NCBI GenBank assembly: GCA_036495195.1
Contig: DASXNH010000004.1
Coordinates: 1-26,565, forward strand
DNA: 26,565 nt
Direction of reading: 5' to 3'
Origin: Palsa-872 sp036495195
Lineage (GTDB): Bacteria > Chloroflexota > Dormibacteria > Dormibacterales > Dormibacteraceae
Below, piece by piece: positions 15,216 through 22,498 of the stretch. The translations under genes and the position numbers were made by a program. The notes below the pieces were generated by a model. It was given only the letters and a program-made list of their open reading frames with translations. It did no database searches and was not told where the DNA came from. Within the stretch, counting starts at the first letter, position 1, and every line of letters starts with the position of its first letter.

Positions 15216-17461
15216 TCAAGCGGGAGACCGGTTCGAGTGGGATCTGGAAACTCGCGCGATACCCGGCGCTTGTCGTCGCGCTCGCATGGTCCGTGGCGCT
15301 GGCTGCCGCCGTCGTTATTGCGCCTGCGCAGCCGAATCTCGGCGTCGTCGCCATCGCCCTTGCCATCCCATGTATTGGGCTGTCGCTGCTTGTGAGGCCG
15401 GCGGTGCTTGCAGTCGCCATTGCGGTGGCGTTGATGGCGATCGGCCGGGCGGAGCTCCCGGCGGTGGACCCTCAAGGCTCCAACCTGGCGCTTGCGGCGG
15501 TGGGTCAGACCGTGACCATCACCGGTCGCGTCACCGACGACAGTCACCCGGCCGCGGGAGGCGCCGAAGCTCTCGTCGAAGCGGACGGGATCGCGGGCCG
15601 CGGCCAGGTCTCGCTGGGCATCGGCAATCTGCTCGTGCGTTGGCGCGGGCCAACAGAAGCGGCGTTTGGCGACTCGATTCAAGCCAGTGGAAGTCTCGCC
15701 ATGCCTCGCGACCTGCCGACGTTCGATCGTCGCGCTTACCTCGCCCAGCGCCATGTGTTCCTCGAGCTCGACGCGACCAGCTTCGACGTGGTGGCATCGG
15801 GAGCCGGCCTCGGGGGCTTGCCGGGATGGCTCCGCACGCACTACGTGGCTGCGCTGGACCAAGCCCTGCCGGCTCCTCACGCCGCAGTGCTGCTCGGCAT
15901 CGTCCTGGGCGTGCGGCAGGGCATTCCGCCCAACCTTCAAAACGCACTCATCGCAACGGGCCTCATACACCTGCTTGTCCTGAGCGGCCTCAAAGTCGCC
16001 GTCTTCGCTCGCATCGTTCAGGGCGCCCTGAAGCCCTGGCTCGGCCGTCACGCCGCTTGGCCCGCAATCGCACTCATCGGTCTGTATGCGTTGGTAGGTG
16101 GTGCCACTCCGGCCGCCGTCCGGGCGGCAATCATGGGAGGGCTCGCGATCACCGCCTCGCGGCTCGGCCGCCCCTCGCATGTCTGGACCTCGCTCGCGGT
16201 CACTGGCGCAGCCATGCTGGCCTGGCACCCGGAGCTGGCATGGGATGTCGGCTTCCAGCTCTCTTTTGCCGGGACCGCCGCGATCATCCTCCTGACGCCG
16301 GCGATCGAACGGCGTCTGGCCCGCATACCCGCTGTGCTGCGCGAGCCGTTCGCCGTCACCTGCGCCGCCCAGGTTGGAACGCTGCCCATGATGGCGACCG
16401 ATTTCCACGTTCTCTCACCGATCGCGCCGCTGGCCAACGCGCTGACGCTGCCCCTTCTTCCGGCGTTGGTCGCGACAGGACTTCTTCTCTGCCCGATGGC
16501 CGTAGCGCCTGACGTCGCCCGCCTCCTCGCGCTGCCGCTGGCCGGTCTGCTCGCCTACATCGAACAGGTGTCGTACTGGCTTGCGCGAGTACCCGCGGCG
16601 GCGATTGCCATCCCACGGTTTCCGACGTGGGCCGGCCTCGCCTACTACTCGGCGCTGGGACCCGGGATCGCCGCCTCACGGTTGGCGGGTCGCCGTCGTC
16701 TGATGGCGTTCGCGTCAGCGGCCGTACTGCCAACCCTCATCGCCGGAGTCGCGTTTGGCGCTTGGGCGAACGCGCCGCCCCAGGCGACGGTGCTCAACGT
16801 GGGCGACGGCCAATCGATCCTGTTTCGGGGGCCGCACGGCGCCATCCTGGTCGACTCCGGTCCCAGCCCACAGCGCTTGAAGGACGAGCTCGGGGCGCAG
16901 CTGCCGCCCTGGCAGGCGAAGCTCGCCGCGATCGCGGTCACGGCGCCCACCCTCGGACATGTGGGCGGTTTCCCCGGTCTCGACCGTCCAGCGTCCACGT
17001 TCCTGATTCCTGACGCCGCCCTGACTGGCACCGCGTGGCGCACCGCTGCCTTCGAGGCGGCCGCGCGAGGCGCGACCATCCAACGGGTGCGGGCGGGCAT
17101 GACGTTGTTCATTGCGGGCTTCACCCTGGAGGCCATTTCGCCCGAGCCAGGAGCGCCGGGAGATGTCGCCGGCGCCGCCTACCTTGCGTTTCGCGTGATC
17201 GCCCCTTCCGGCCGGACCTTCTGCGACCTCAGCGACCTCGACCTCGACGCACAAGCGGTCGCCGCTGCTCGATTGCGCGGGCAGTGCTCCTACCTGCTGA
17301 TCCCGGGCGGTGGCCGAAGCGGGCTCGCCCCGGAGCTCGAACGCGCAGCCGGACCACACGCGCAGCTCATCGCTTCGCGCTCAGCCGGCCGGCTCGCCCA
17401 GGGTTTCCCGCCGAGAGTCTTGCGGACTGACCAGGAGGGCACCATCACGTTGCCAATGTGA
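15212..17461 (+). CDS. comEC: ComEC/Rec2 family DNA uptake channel with degenerate C-terminal domain
   Basis: ComEC forms the inner-membrane channel for single-stranded DNA in transformation. The 749 residues show N-terminal helices, a soluble OB-like DUF4131 region (VGQTVTITGRVTDD), the competence domain (HAAVLLGIVLGVRQGIP, then IHLLVLSGLKVAVFARIV) and a metallo-beta-lactamase-like C-terminal domain. The last domain keeps the fold signals LNVGDGQSILF and AILVDSG. However, the metal motif HxHxDH reads A578-P-T580-L-G582-H583, and the later HHGS region reads GGGRSG. It therefore probably has no nuclease activity. The SGLHV motif of the channel is SGLKV, with Lys261. The start is GTG at 15212, overlapping comEA. 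Confidence 0.93.
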   Translation: MIKRETGSSGIWKLARYPALVVALAWSVALAAAVVIAPAQPNLGVVAIALAIPCIGLSLLVRPAVLAVAIAVALMAIGRAELPAVDPQGSNLALAAVGQTVTITGRVTDDSHPAAGGAEALVEADGIAGRGQVSLGIGNLLVRWRGPTEAAFGDSIQASGSLAMPRDLPTFDRRAYLAQRHVFLELDATSFDVVASGAGLGGLPGWLRTHYVAALDQALPAPHAAVLLGIVLGVRQGIPPNLQNALIATGLIHLLVLSGLKVAVFARIVQGALKPWLGRHAAWPAIALIGLYALVGGATPAAVRAAIMGGLAITASRLGRPSHVWTSLAVTGAAMLAWHPELAWDVGFQLSFAGTAAIILLTPAIERRLARIPAVLREPFAVTCAAQVGTLPMMATDFHVLSPIAPLANALTLPLLPALVATGLLLCPMAVAPDVARLLALPLAGLLAYIEQVSYWLARVPAAAIAIPRFPTWAGLAYYSALGPGIAASRLAGRRRLMAFASAAVLPTLIAGVAFGAWANAPPQATVLNVGDGQSILFRGPHGAILVDSGPSPQRLKDELGAQLPPWQAKLAAIAVTAPTLGHVGGFPGLDRPASTFLIPDAALTGTAWRTAAFEAAARGATIQRVRAGMTLFIAGFTLEAISPEPGAPGDVAGAAYLAFRVIAPSGRTFCDLSDLDLDAQAVAAARLRGQCSYLLIPGGGRSGLAPELERAAGPHAQLIASRSAGRLAQGFPPRVLRTDQEGTITLPM

Positions 17462-17478
17462 GCGGAGCCAGGCGCAGG

Positions 17479-17484
17479 TACGAT
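17479..17484 (+). promoter_or_regulatory. -10 box TACGAT before holA
   Basis: TACGAT ends 7 nt before the ATG at 17492, within the 30-bp comEC-holA gap. No Shine-Dalgarno site is present. The spacing would place the transcription start at or next to the ATG. Confidence 0.4.
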
Positions 17485-17491
17485 CGCTGGG

Positions 17492-18445
17492 ATGGGGAAG
17501 GGGAAGGCTCCGCGACGCGCCATCTTGCTGCTGCATGGCGAGGAGAGGTTCCTGGTCGACGAGAAGGCCCGCGCGACGCTGGACGAGTGGCGCAAAGAGC
17601 TCGTCTCTGACTTTGGAGCGGACACCCTTGAGGGTCAGGGTCTCACCGCGTCGCGGCTGCAGGACGCAATTCTCCAGGCGCCCTTTCTCGATCCGTATCG
17701 CGTCGTCTATGCCCGAATGGCGGTTGCCGCGCGCGCGGAGGCTCTCGCTCCGTCCCTGGCTGAAATTCCGACCACCACGCGTGTGCTCATCACGGTGGCG
17801 GGGAGGCTGTCCGCGGCCGGCAAGCTGGCCAAGGCGATCACGGCTGCCGGAGGCACGGTCGAGGAGATGGCGCCCCTGAAGGGCCGAGCATTGAGCGAAT
17901 GGGCGGCGAAGCGGGCGGGTGACCAAGGCCTGACGCCCGCGATTGCCGCCCAGGTCGTGCGCGTGACGCCGCCCGACCTGAGCATCGTCGACTCCGAGCT
18001 CAAGAAGCTGGCCGCCTACAAAGCATCGGGCGCCCAGCTGACCGCCGAGGCAACCGCCGAACTCCTTGCCGGCGGTCGCGAGGACGAGATCTTCAAGCTC
18101 ACCGACAATCTCCTGCCGCACCCGACCGCGGACGCCTTGAAGATCGCCAGGAGCCTTGCCCGCGGCGGGATGCAGCCGACATCTGTCGCGTATCGCATGG
18201 CACGCCATGTCGCGCTGGTGCTTCAGGTCCGCGCGAGGCAGGATCGCGGCGAGTCGCTGGCCGACGTCCAAGAAAAAATGTCGGAGCACCGTTTTGTCCT
18301 GCAGAAGGCCTACGACGCGGCCAAGGATGCCAACCCCGAGCGGTTGGAGGCAGCGCTACGGGCGATCCGCGACTACGAGTGGGAGGTCAAGTCCGGCCAG
18401 ATCGACGCCGAGCTCGGGCTGGATGTTCTGCTCGCCCGCCTCTAG
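17492..18445 (+). CDS. holA: DNA polymerase III delta subunit (clamp loader)
   Basis: The delta subunit opens the sliding clamp within the clamp loader. The 317 residues match family length. Diagnostic parts are the N-terminal LLHGEERFLVDEKAR (the family's L-G-E-E/D-x-F/Y-L motif), DAILQAPFLDPYRVVYARM with the clamp-contacting aromatic region, and TTTRVLITVAG. The C-terminal collar contains EIFKLTDNL, ARGGMQPTSVAYRMARHVAL and a final DYEWEVKSGQID segment. It sits after comEC and faces rpsT 16 bp away, an arrangement seen in many Gram-positive-type genomes. This supports the call even though delta is poorly conserved. Confidence 0.93.
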   Translation: MGKGKAPRRAILLLHGEERFLVDEKARATLDEWRKELVSDFGADTLEGQGLTASRLQDAILQAPFLDPYRVVYARMAVAARAEALAPSLAEIPTTTRVLITVAGRLSAAGKLAKAITAAGGTVEEMAPLKGRALSEWAAKRAGDQGLTPAIAAQVVRVTPPDLSIVDSELKKLAAYKASGAQLTAEATAELLAGGREDEIFKLTDNLLPHPTADALKIARSLARGGMQPTSVAYRMARHVALVLQVRARQDRGESLADVQEKMSEHRFVLQKAYDAAKDANPERLEAALRAIRDYEWEVKSGQIDAELGLDVLLARL

Positions 18446-18461
18446 CGGGGCCGCGAGAAAC

Positions 18462-18860
18462 CTACTTCTTCTTGGTCGAGGACGCGGGCGCAGCGGTCTT
18501 GACCGCCGGCTTTGCAGGCGCAGACTTCGAGGTCGCGGCCGGAGCCTTCTTGCCCTTGCCAGTGCCTCCCGGTGCAGTGGCCGGCGCTACCGCCAGCTTG
18601 GAAAGCTGCTTGGCCAACCGCGACTTGCGGCGGGCTGCGTTGTTCCGATGGAGGACGCCCTTCGATGCCGCACGATCGAGTGATTGAATCGCTTCCAGCG
18701 CGATCGCGTATCGCTCAGATTCCGGAACTGGCCCGCCCACCAGCGTGCGACGTGCCTTTACGACCTTGGTCTTGACCTCTGACCGCACGGCGCGGTTGCG
18801 CAGTGCGCGGCGCGCGCCGGAGCGCGCCTGCTTCTTCGCTGAGGCCGTTCGCTTAGCCAT
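18462..18860 (-). CDS. rpsT: 30S ribosomal protein S20 with long C-terminal tail
   Basis: bS20 binds 16S rRNA early in 30S assembly. The core is clear: MAKRTASAKKQARSGARRAL at the start and SKGVLHRNNAARRKSRLAKQL towards its end, filling about 90 residues. The protein is 132 residues, because a tail of about 42 residues rich in Ala, Lys, Pro, Ser and Thr follows. The usual length is about 85-90. GGAG lies 8 nt before the ATG, and a perfect TATAAT box sits 55 nt upstream. The tail could be a flexible surface extension contacting RNA. Confidence 0.95.
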   Translation of the reverse strand: MAKRTASAKKQARSGARRALRNRAVRSEVKTKVVKARRTLVGGPVPESERYAIALEAIQSLDRAASKGVLHRNNAARRKSRLAKQLSKLAVAPATAPGGTGKGKKAPAATSKSAPAKPAVKTAAPASSTKKK

Positions 18861-18911
18861 GTGATTACTCCAGGTAGGTCAGGTGGCGAGGGGAGGACGA
18901 GAGTCCGAAGC

Positions 18912-18921
18912 TAGGATTATA
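18912..18921. promoter_or_regulatory. Overlapping divergent -10 boxes (rpsT and carbonic anhydrase-like gene)
   Basis: Minus strand: TATAAT at 18916-18921, a perfect -10 box, drives rpsT with a leader of about 50 nt; the -35 is weak (CAAGCT at 17-bp spacing). Plus strand: TAGGAT at 18912-18917 ends 11 nt before the GTG at 18929. The two boxes share two bases, so polymerase could not occupy both at once. Confidence 0.55.
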
Positions 18922-18928
18922 GAGGTCA

Positions 18929-19453
18929 GTGGAGTTCGAGCTTGGCGGCAAACGGCCATCGGTTCATCCCGACGCCTACGTCGCACCGACCGCCGTCCTC
19001 ATCGGAGACGTTGACATCGGTGCCGGCGCAAGCGTCTGGTTTGGCGCGATCCTGCGCGGCGATGAGGCCCAGATCAAAGTTGGCGCAGGCGCCAACATCC
19101 AGGACAACGCGGTCATCCACTGTGCTCACAATCTGCCGACCCTGATCGAAGAAAACGCCAGCGTCGGCCATTCCGCGCAGCTCGAGGGGTGCGTCGTCGA
19201 GGAGGGCGCCGTCGTCGGCATGGGCGCGACGATGCTGCAGCGCAGCCGGCTGGGGAAAGGCTCGTTGCTGGCCGCGGGCGCGGTGCTTGGCGAAGGCAGC
19301 GAGGTGCCGGCGGGACACATGGCGGCCGGCGTCCCAGCCGTTGTGAAAAAGCCGCTCGACGGCTCATCCGGAACCTGGGTGGGAATTACGGCAAAGCATT
19401 ATCGTGACCGGGCGGTCGCTTACAGAGAGAAGCTGCGACCGATTAGCCGGTGA
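18929..19453 (+). CDS. Gamma-class carbonic anhydrase-like protein
   Basis: This is a left-handed beta-helix trimer of the YrdA/PaaY/gamma-CA family. The 174 residues show hexapeptide repeats throughout, and the active-site framework is largely kept: Arg43 and Asp45 (ILRGDEAQI), Asn56, Gln58 and Asp59 (ANIQDNAVIH), metal ligands His64 and His81 (SVGHSAQ). The third ligand position, His in Cam and YrdA (the LHGC motif), is Glu86 here (LEGC). Carbonic anhydrase activity is therefore uncertain; Glu could still ligate a metal, or the protein may have another acyl- or CoA-linked role. The GTG start fits the family N-terminus, and the gene overlaps ispE by 4 bp (GTGA). Confidence 0.88.
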   Translation: MEFELGGKRPSVHPDAYVAPTAVLIGDVDIGAGASVWFGAILRGDEAQIKVGAGANIQDNAVIHCAHNLPTLIEENASVGHSAQLEGCVVEEGAVVGMGATMLQRSRLGKGSLLAAGAVLGEGSEVPAGHMAAGVPAVVKKPLDGSSGTWVGITAKHYRDRAVAYREKLRPISR

Positions 19454-20205
19454 CGCTCGTCGTGGCGGCGCGTGCCAAGCTCAACCTCGATTTGGCCATA
19501 CTCGAGCGCTCCGACGATGGTTACCACCAGGTCCGCACTCACATCCAGGCGGTCGCACTTCACGACCTGATCGAGCTGAAACGAGCCGACCGGACGGCGA
19601 TGACCATCAGCGGCCCACATCGGGTTGACCCGAACGACAACTCGGTTCGTAAAGCCCACCGAGCGCTTGAGGCCGAGGCGGGCCGCGAGCTCCCAACGGC
19701 GTTTCATCTCGACAAGCGCATCCCGCCGGGCGCGGGCATGGGCGGCGCCAGCTCGGACGCCGCGGCCGCCCTGAAAGGCCTCGCGGCGATTCACAACATC
19801 AGCGCGGACCTTCATAAAATCGCGGCCGGCATCGGCGCCGACGTGCCGTTCTTTCTCAACGGAGGCACGGCCCTTGCCAAGGGTCGGGGCGAACGCCTGA
19901 CCACTCTGCCGACTGAGGCGGCGTGGTTCGCGATCGCGTGGCCCGACATCGAGCTCTCAACCGCGTCGGTATACCGCGCATGGGACGAGGTGAAGGGGCA
20001 GGGACCGAACCAGCTGAGCGACGCCGCGGCTCGCGTCGAGCCTCGAGTCGGAGAATTCGCGATGCGCTTGGGCGAAGGCTGGCAGATGACTGGAAGCGGC
20101 TCCGCGTTTTTCCTTCGCTGCGCAGACGAGCGCTCAGCACAGCAAGCCACAGCAAAGCTGGACTGCTGGACGGCGGTCACGCATTCCGTGGGCCCATGGG
20201 CATGA
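19450..20205 (+). CDS. ispE: 4-diphosphocytidyl-2-C-methyl-D-erythritol kinase
   Basis: IspE is the GHMP kinase that phosphorylates CDP-ME in the MEP pathway for isopentenyl diphosphate, the source of undecaprenyl phosphate and quinones. Visible motifs are AKLNLDLAI with catalytic Lys10, DDGYHQVRT for substrate binding, the ATP loop PPGAGMGGASSDAAAAL (residues 92-108), GADVPFFLNGG with catalytic Asp131 and the C-terminal MTGSGSAFFL. At 251 residues it is about 30 shorter than the E. coli enzyme, mostly in the C-terminal half, with no motif lost. It overlaps its upstream neighbour and murT by 4 bp each, so the three are translationally coupled. Confidence 0.94.
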   Translation: MTLVVAARAKLNLDLAILERSDDGYHQVRTHIQAVALHDLIELKRADRTAMTISGPHRVDPNDNSVRKAHRALEAEAGRELPTAFHLDKRIPPGAGMGGASSDAAAALKGLAAIHNISADLHKIAAGIGADVPFFLNGGTALAKGRGERLTTLPTEAAWFAIAWPDIELSTASVYRAWDEVKGQGPNQLSDAAARVEPRVGEFAMRLGEGWQMTGSGSAFFLRCADERSAQQATAKLDCWTAVTHSVGPWA

Positions 20206-21659
20206 CCTCGCCGGCGCCCAGCCCCCCCGAACCACCAACCCCACCAACCCGGCGACTCGGTGGTGCGTACTCAAACGCAGCGCTCTGGACCGCCGTGTGG
20301 GCGGGCAAGGCCACAGCCGCCCTCTCGAGGGTCACCCGTCGCGGCGGCGGCACGACCCTGCCGGGCGACGTGGCGCGCCTCATCGATCCACATGTCCTGA
20401 GAAAGCTGTCCAGGGATCTTAGGTTCGGGTCCATCGTCATCACGGGCACCAATGGCAAGACCACGACAGCGCGCCTTATCAGCTGGCTCCTCGAAGGCGC
20501 GGGGCATCGGGTCGTCTCCAACCGCTCCGGCGCCAACCTCATATTCGGGGTCACCGCCGCCACCCTCAAGAGCGCAGGCGGCAGCGGGCATCTGCGGGCC
20601 GATTGGGGTGTATTCGAGATCGATGAGGCGAGCCTCTCAAAGGCCATCGACGAGATCCAGCCCAAGGCGGCGCTTGTCCTCAACCTCTTCAGGGACCAGC
20701 TCGACCGCTATGGCGAGCTCGAGTCCATCGCAAAAAAAATCGAAGCCGCACTCGCCAACCTGCCTCCAGGCAGCACGGCGCTCCTCAACGCCGATGACCC
20801 GCGCGTGGCCGAGATCGGGTCGAACCTTCACCAGACGCCCCAGTGGTTCGGCCTCGACGACACCGCCGTGGCCGAGCACGAGCTGCCGCATGCCGCGGAC
20901 GCGAGAACGTGCCCCCGCTGCGGCGCGAGCCTCATCTTCGACGCCGTATACGTCGGCCACGATGGCGTGTATCGCTGTCCCAACGATGACTTCCAACGCC
21001 CCGTGCCTGACATCACGGCAACGAACATCAAGCTCGATGGCTTCGACAACATCGCGATGACCGTCCACTCAACGAACGCCGCAGCTGACCAGCGCATCGC
21101 GCTCCCGCTGGGCGGCCTCTACAACGCCTACAACGTGCTCGCCGCCTACGCCGCCGGCTTGGCCCTCGGCCTCGATCCCAGTTACATAGCCCACCGCCTG
21201 GCGGACTTTCGCGCCGCCTTCGGCCGGCAGGAGCGAATGGAGTTCCGCGGCCGCCAACTGAACCTGGTCCTCTCCAAGAACCCGGCCGGCTTCAACGAAA
21301 CACTCCGCACCGCCGTCGACCTGGCCAACGGCAGCAACTTCCTCATCGCGCTGAACGATCGCAAGGCTGACGGCGCGGACGTCTCATGGATCTGGGACGT
21401 CGACTTCGAACGCCTCGAGGGCAAAGCCCGTGCCCTCATTCCTGCTGGCAATCGCGCTCACGACCTCGCGGTCCGGTTCAAGTACGCAGGCGTCGACGCC
21501 TCGTCGGCGGAGACGGATCCAGGCAAGGCTCTGGACGCTCTGGTAAAAGCCACGCCACAAGGCGAAACCGCCCACCTGCTCTGCACGTACACCGCCATGC
21601 TCGACCTCAGGGCCGAGCTCGTACGGCGCGGCTGGGCCAAGCCGTACTGGGAAACGTAG
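20202..21659 (+). CDS. murT: Lipid II isoglutaminyl synthase, MurT subunit
   Basis: MurT activates the alpha-carboxylate of D-Glu in lipid II, and GatD supplies ammonia, giving D-isoglutamine in peptidoglycan. The 485 residues show the Mur ligase ATP loop TGTNGKTTT (81-89), FEIDEASLSKA, LNLFRDQLDRYGEL and LLNADDP, then a zinc ribbon inserted in the central domain. The ribbon is C237-P-R-C240 ... C259-P-N-D262, with Asp where the family has a fourth Cys. The C-terminal DUF1727 domain follows, with ALNDRKADGADVSWIWDVDF, whose Asp joins the GatD active site. An N-terminal Pro-rich segment precedes the fold. ATG 20202 overlaps the ispE stop (ATGA); ATG 20196 is an alternative. Confidence 0.94.
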   Translation: MTSPAPSPPEPPTPPTRRLGGAYSNAALWTAVWAGKATAALSRVTRRGGGTTLPGDVARLIDPHVLRKLSRDLRFGSIVITGTNGKTTTARLISWLLEGAGHRVVSNRSGANLIFGVTAATLKSAGGSGHLRADWGVFEIDEASLSKAIDEIQPKAALVLNLFRDQLDRYGELESIAKKIEAALANLPPGSTALLNADDPRVAEIGSNLHQTPQWFGLDDTAVAEHELPHAADARTCPRCGASLIFDAVYVGHDGVYRCPNDDFQRPVPDITATNIKLDGFDNIAMTVHSTNAAADQRIALPLGGLYNAYNVLAAYAAGLALGLDPSYIAHRLADFRAAFGRQERMEFRGRQLNLVLSKNPAGFNETLRTAVDLANGSNFLIALNDRKADGADVSWIWDVDFERLEGKARALIPAGNRAHDLAVRFKYAGVDASSAETDPGKALDALVKATPQGETAHLLCTYTAMLDLRAELVRRGWAKPYWET

Positions 21660-21676
21660 GAAACTCAAGGAACGCC

Positions 21677-22498
21677 ATGCCACGCCGCAACCAAACGTTC
21701 ACCGTCGGCTGGCTGTACCCCGACCTCATGAACATCTACGGCGACCGCGGCAACATCCTCACCCTGCTCAAGCGCGCGGAGTGGCGCGACTATGACGCCA
21801 GACTCCTTGAGCTCCGCCGCGGCACCACCCAACACATGGAGGACGTGGACGTCTTCTTCTTCGGCGGCGGTCAGGACCGCGAGCAGGCACTGGTGTACGA
21901 AGACCTGTTGGAGCACAAGCAACCACCGCTGGAGATGGCCGTACAGGCGGGAGCCGCGGTGCTGGCGGTTTGCGGCGGCTACCAGCTGCTCGGCCACTAC
22001 TACCAGACAGCCGAGGGCGAGCGCTTCCCGGGGATCGGCCTCATCGACGTCAGGACCGAAGCCGGCAGGAAGCGTTTCATCGGCGATGTCGTGGTGGACA
22101 CCCGAATCGCAGATGTCGTTCCGAGCACCCTCGTCGGCTTCGAGAACCACAGCGGCCGAACATTCCTCGGGCCCAAAGCACGGCCGCTCGGTAGGGTGAG
22201 GCTCGGCTATGGCAACAATGGCAGCGACGGCACCGAAGGATGCCTCCAGGGAGGGGTGCTAGGCACCTACCTCCACGGATCGCTGCTCCCGAAGAACCCG
22301 CACCTTGCCGACCACCTGATAAGCAGCGCGCTCAGACGGCGCGGCGTCGTCGAACTCTCGCCCCTTGACGATTCGATCGAGATGGCCGCGCATGAGCGGA
22401 TTCTCGAACGCGCGCCCCACGTTCGGCACGCGCCTTCAGCGCAGCCGGCGCTTTCGCAACCACCTTCTCACGACCCGCACGAGTCCCAGCCCCGTTAG
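21677..22498 (+). CDS. gatD: Lipid II isoglutaminyl synthase, glutaminase subunit GatD
   Basis: GatD is the class I-like glutamine amidotransferase (CobB/CobQ type) partner of MurT. It has the N-terminal motif YPDLMNIYGDRGNILTLL, FFFGGGQDREQ, the nucleophile Cys99 in LAVCGGYQLLG, GFENHSGRT, and catalytic His200 in GTYLHGSLLPKNP. The core ends near residue 240. A low-complexity tail of about 30 residues (His/Pro/Ser-rich) extends to 273, and the last 167 bp lie antisense to the 3' end of lon. The ATG at 21677 has AAGGA 5 nt upstream and starts 17 nt after murT. With murT, ispE and the nearby glmU it forms a cell-wall precursor group. Confidence 0.95.
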   Translation: MPRRNQTFTVGWLYPDLMNIYGDRGNILTLLKRAEWRDYDARLLELRRGTTQHMEDVDVFFFGGGQDREQALVYEDLLEHKQPPLEMAVQAGAAVLAVCGGYQLLGHYYQTAEGERFPGIGLIDVRTEAGRKRFIGDVVVDTRIADVVPSTLVGFENHSGRTFLGPKARPLGRVRLGYGNNGSDGTEGCLQGGVLGTYLHGSLLPKNPHLADHLISSALRRRGVVELSPLDDSIEMAAHERILERAPHVRHAPSAQPALSQPPSHDPHESQPR

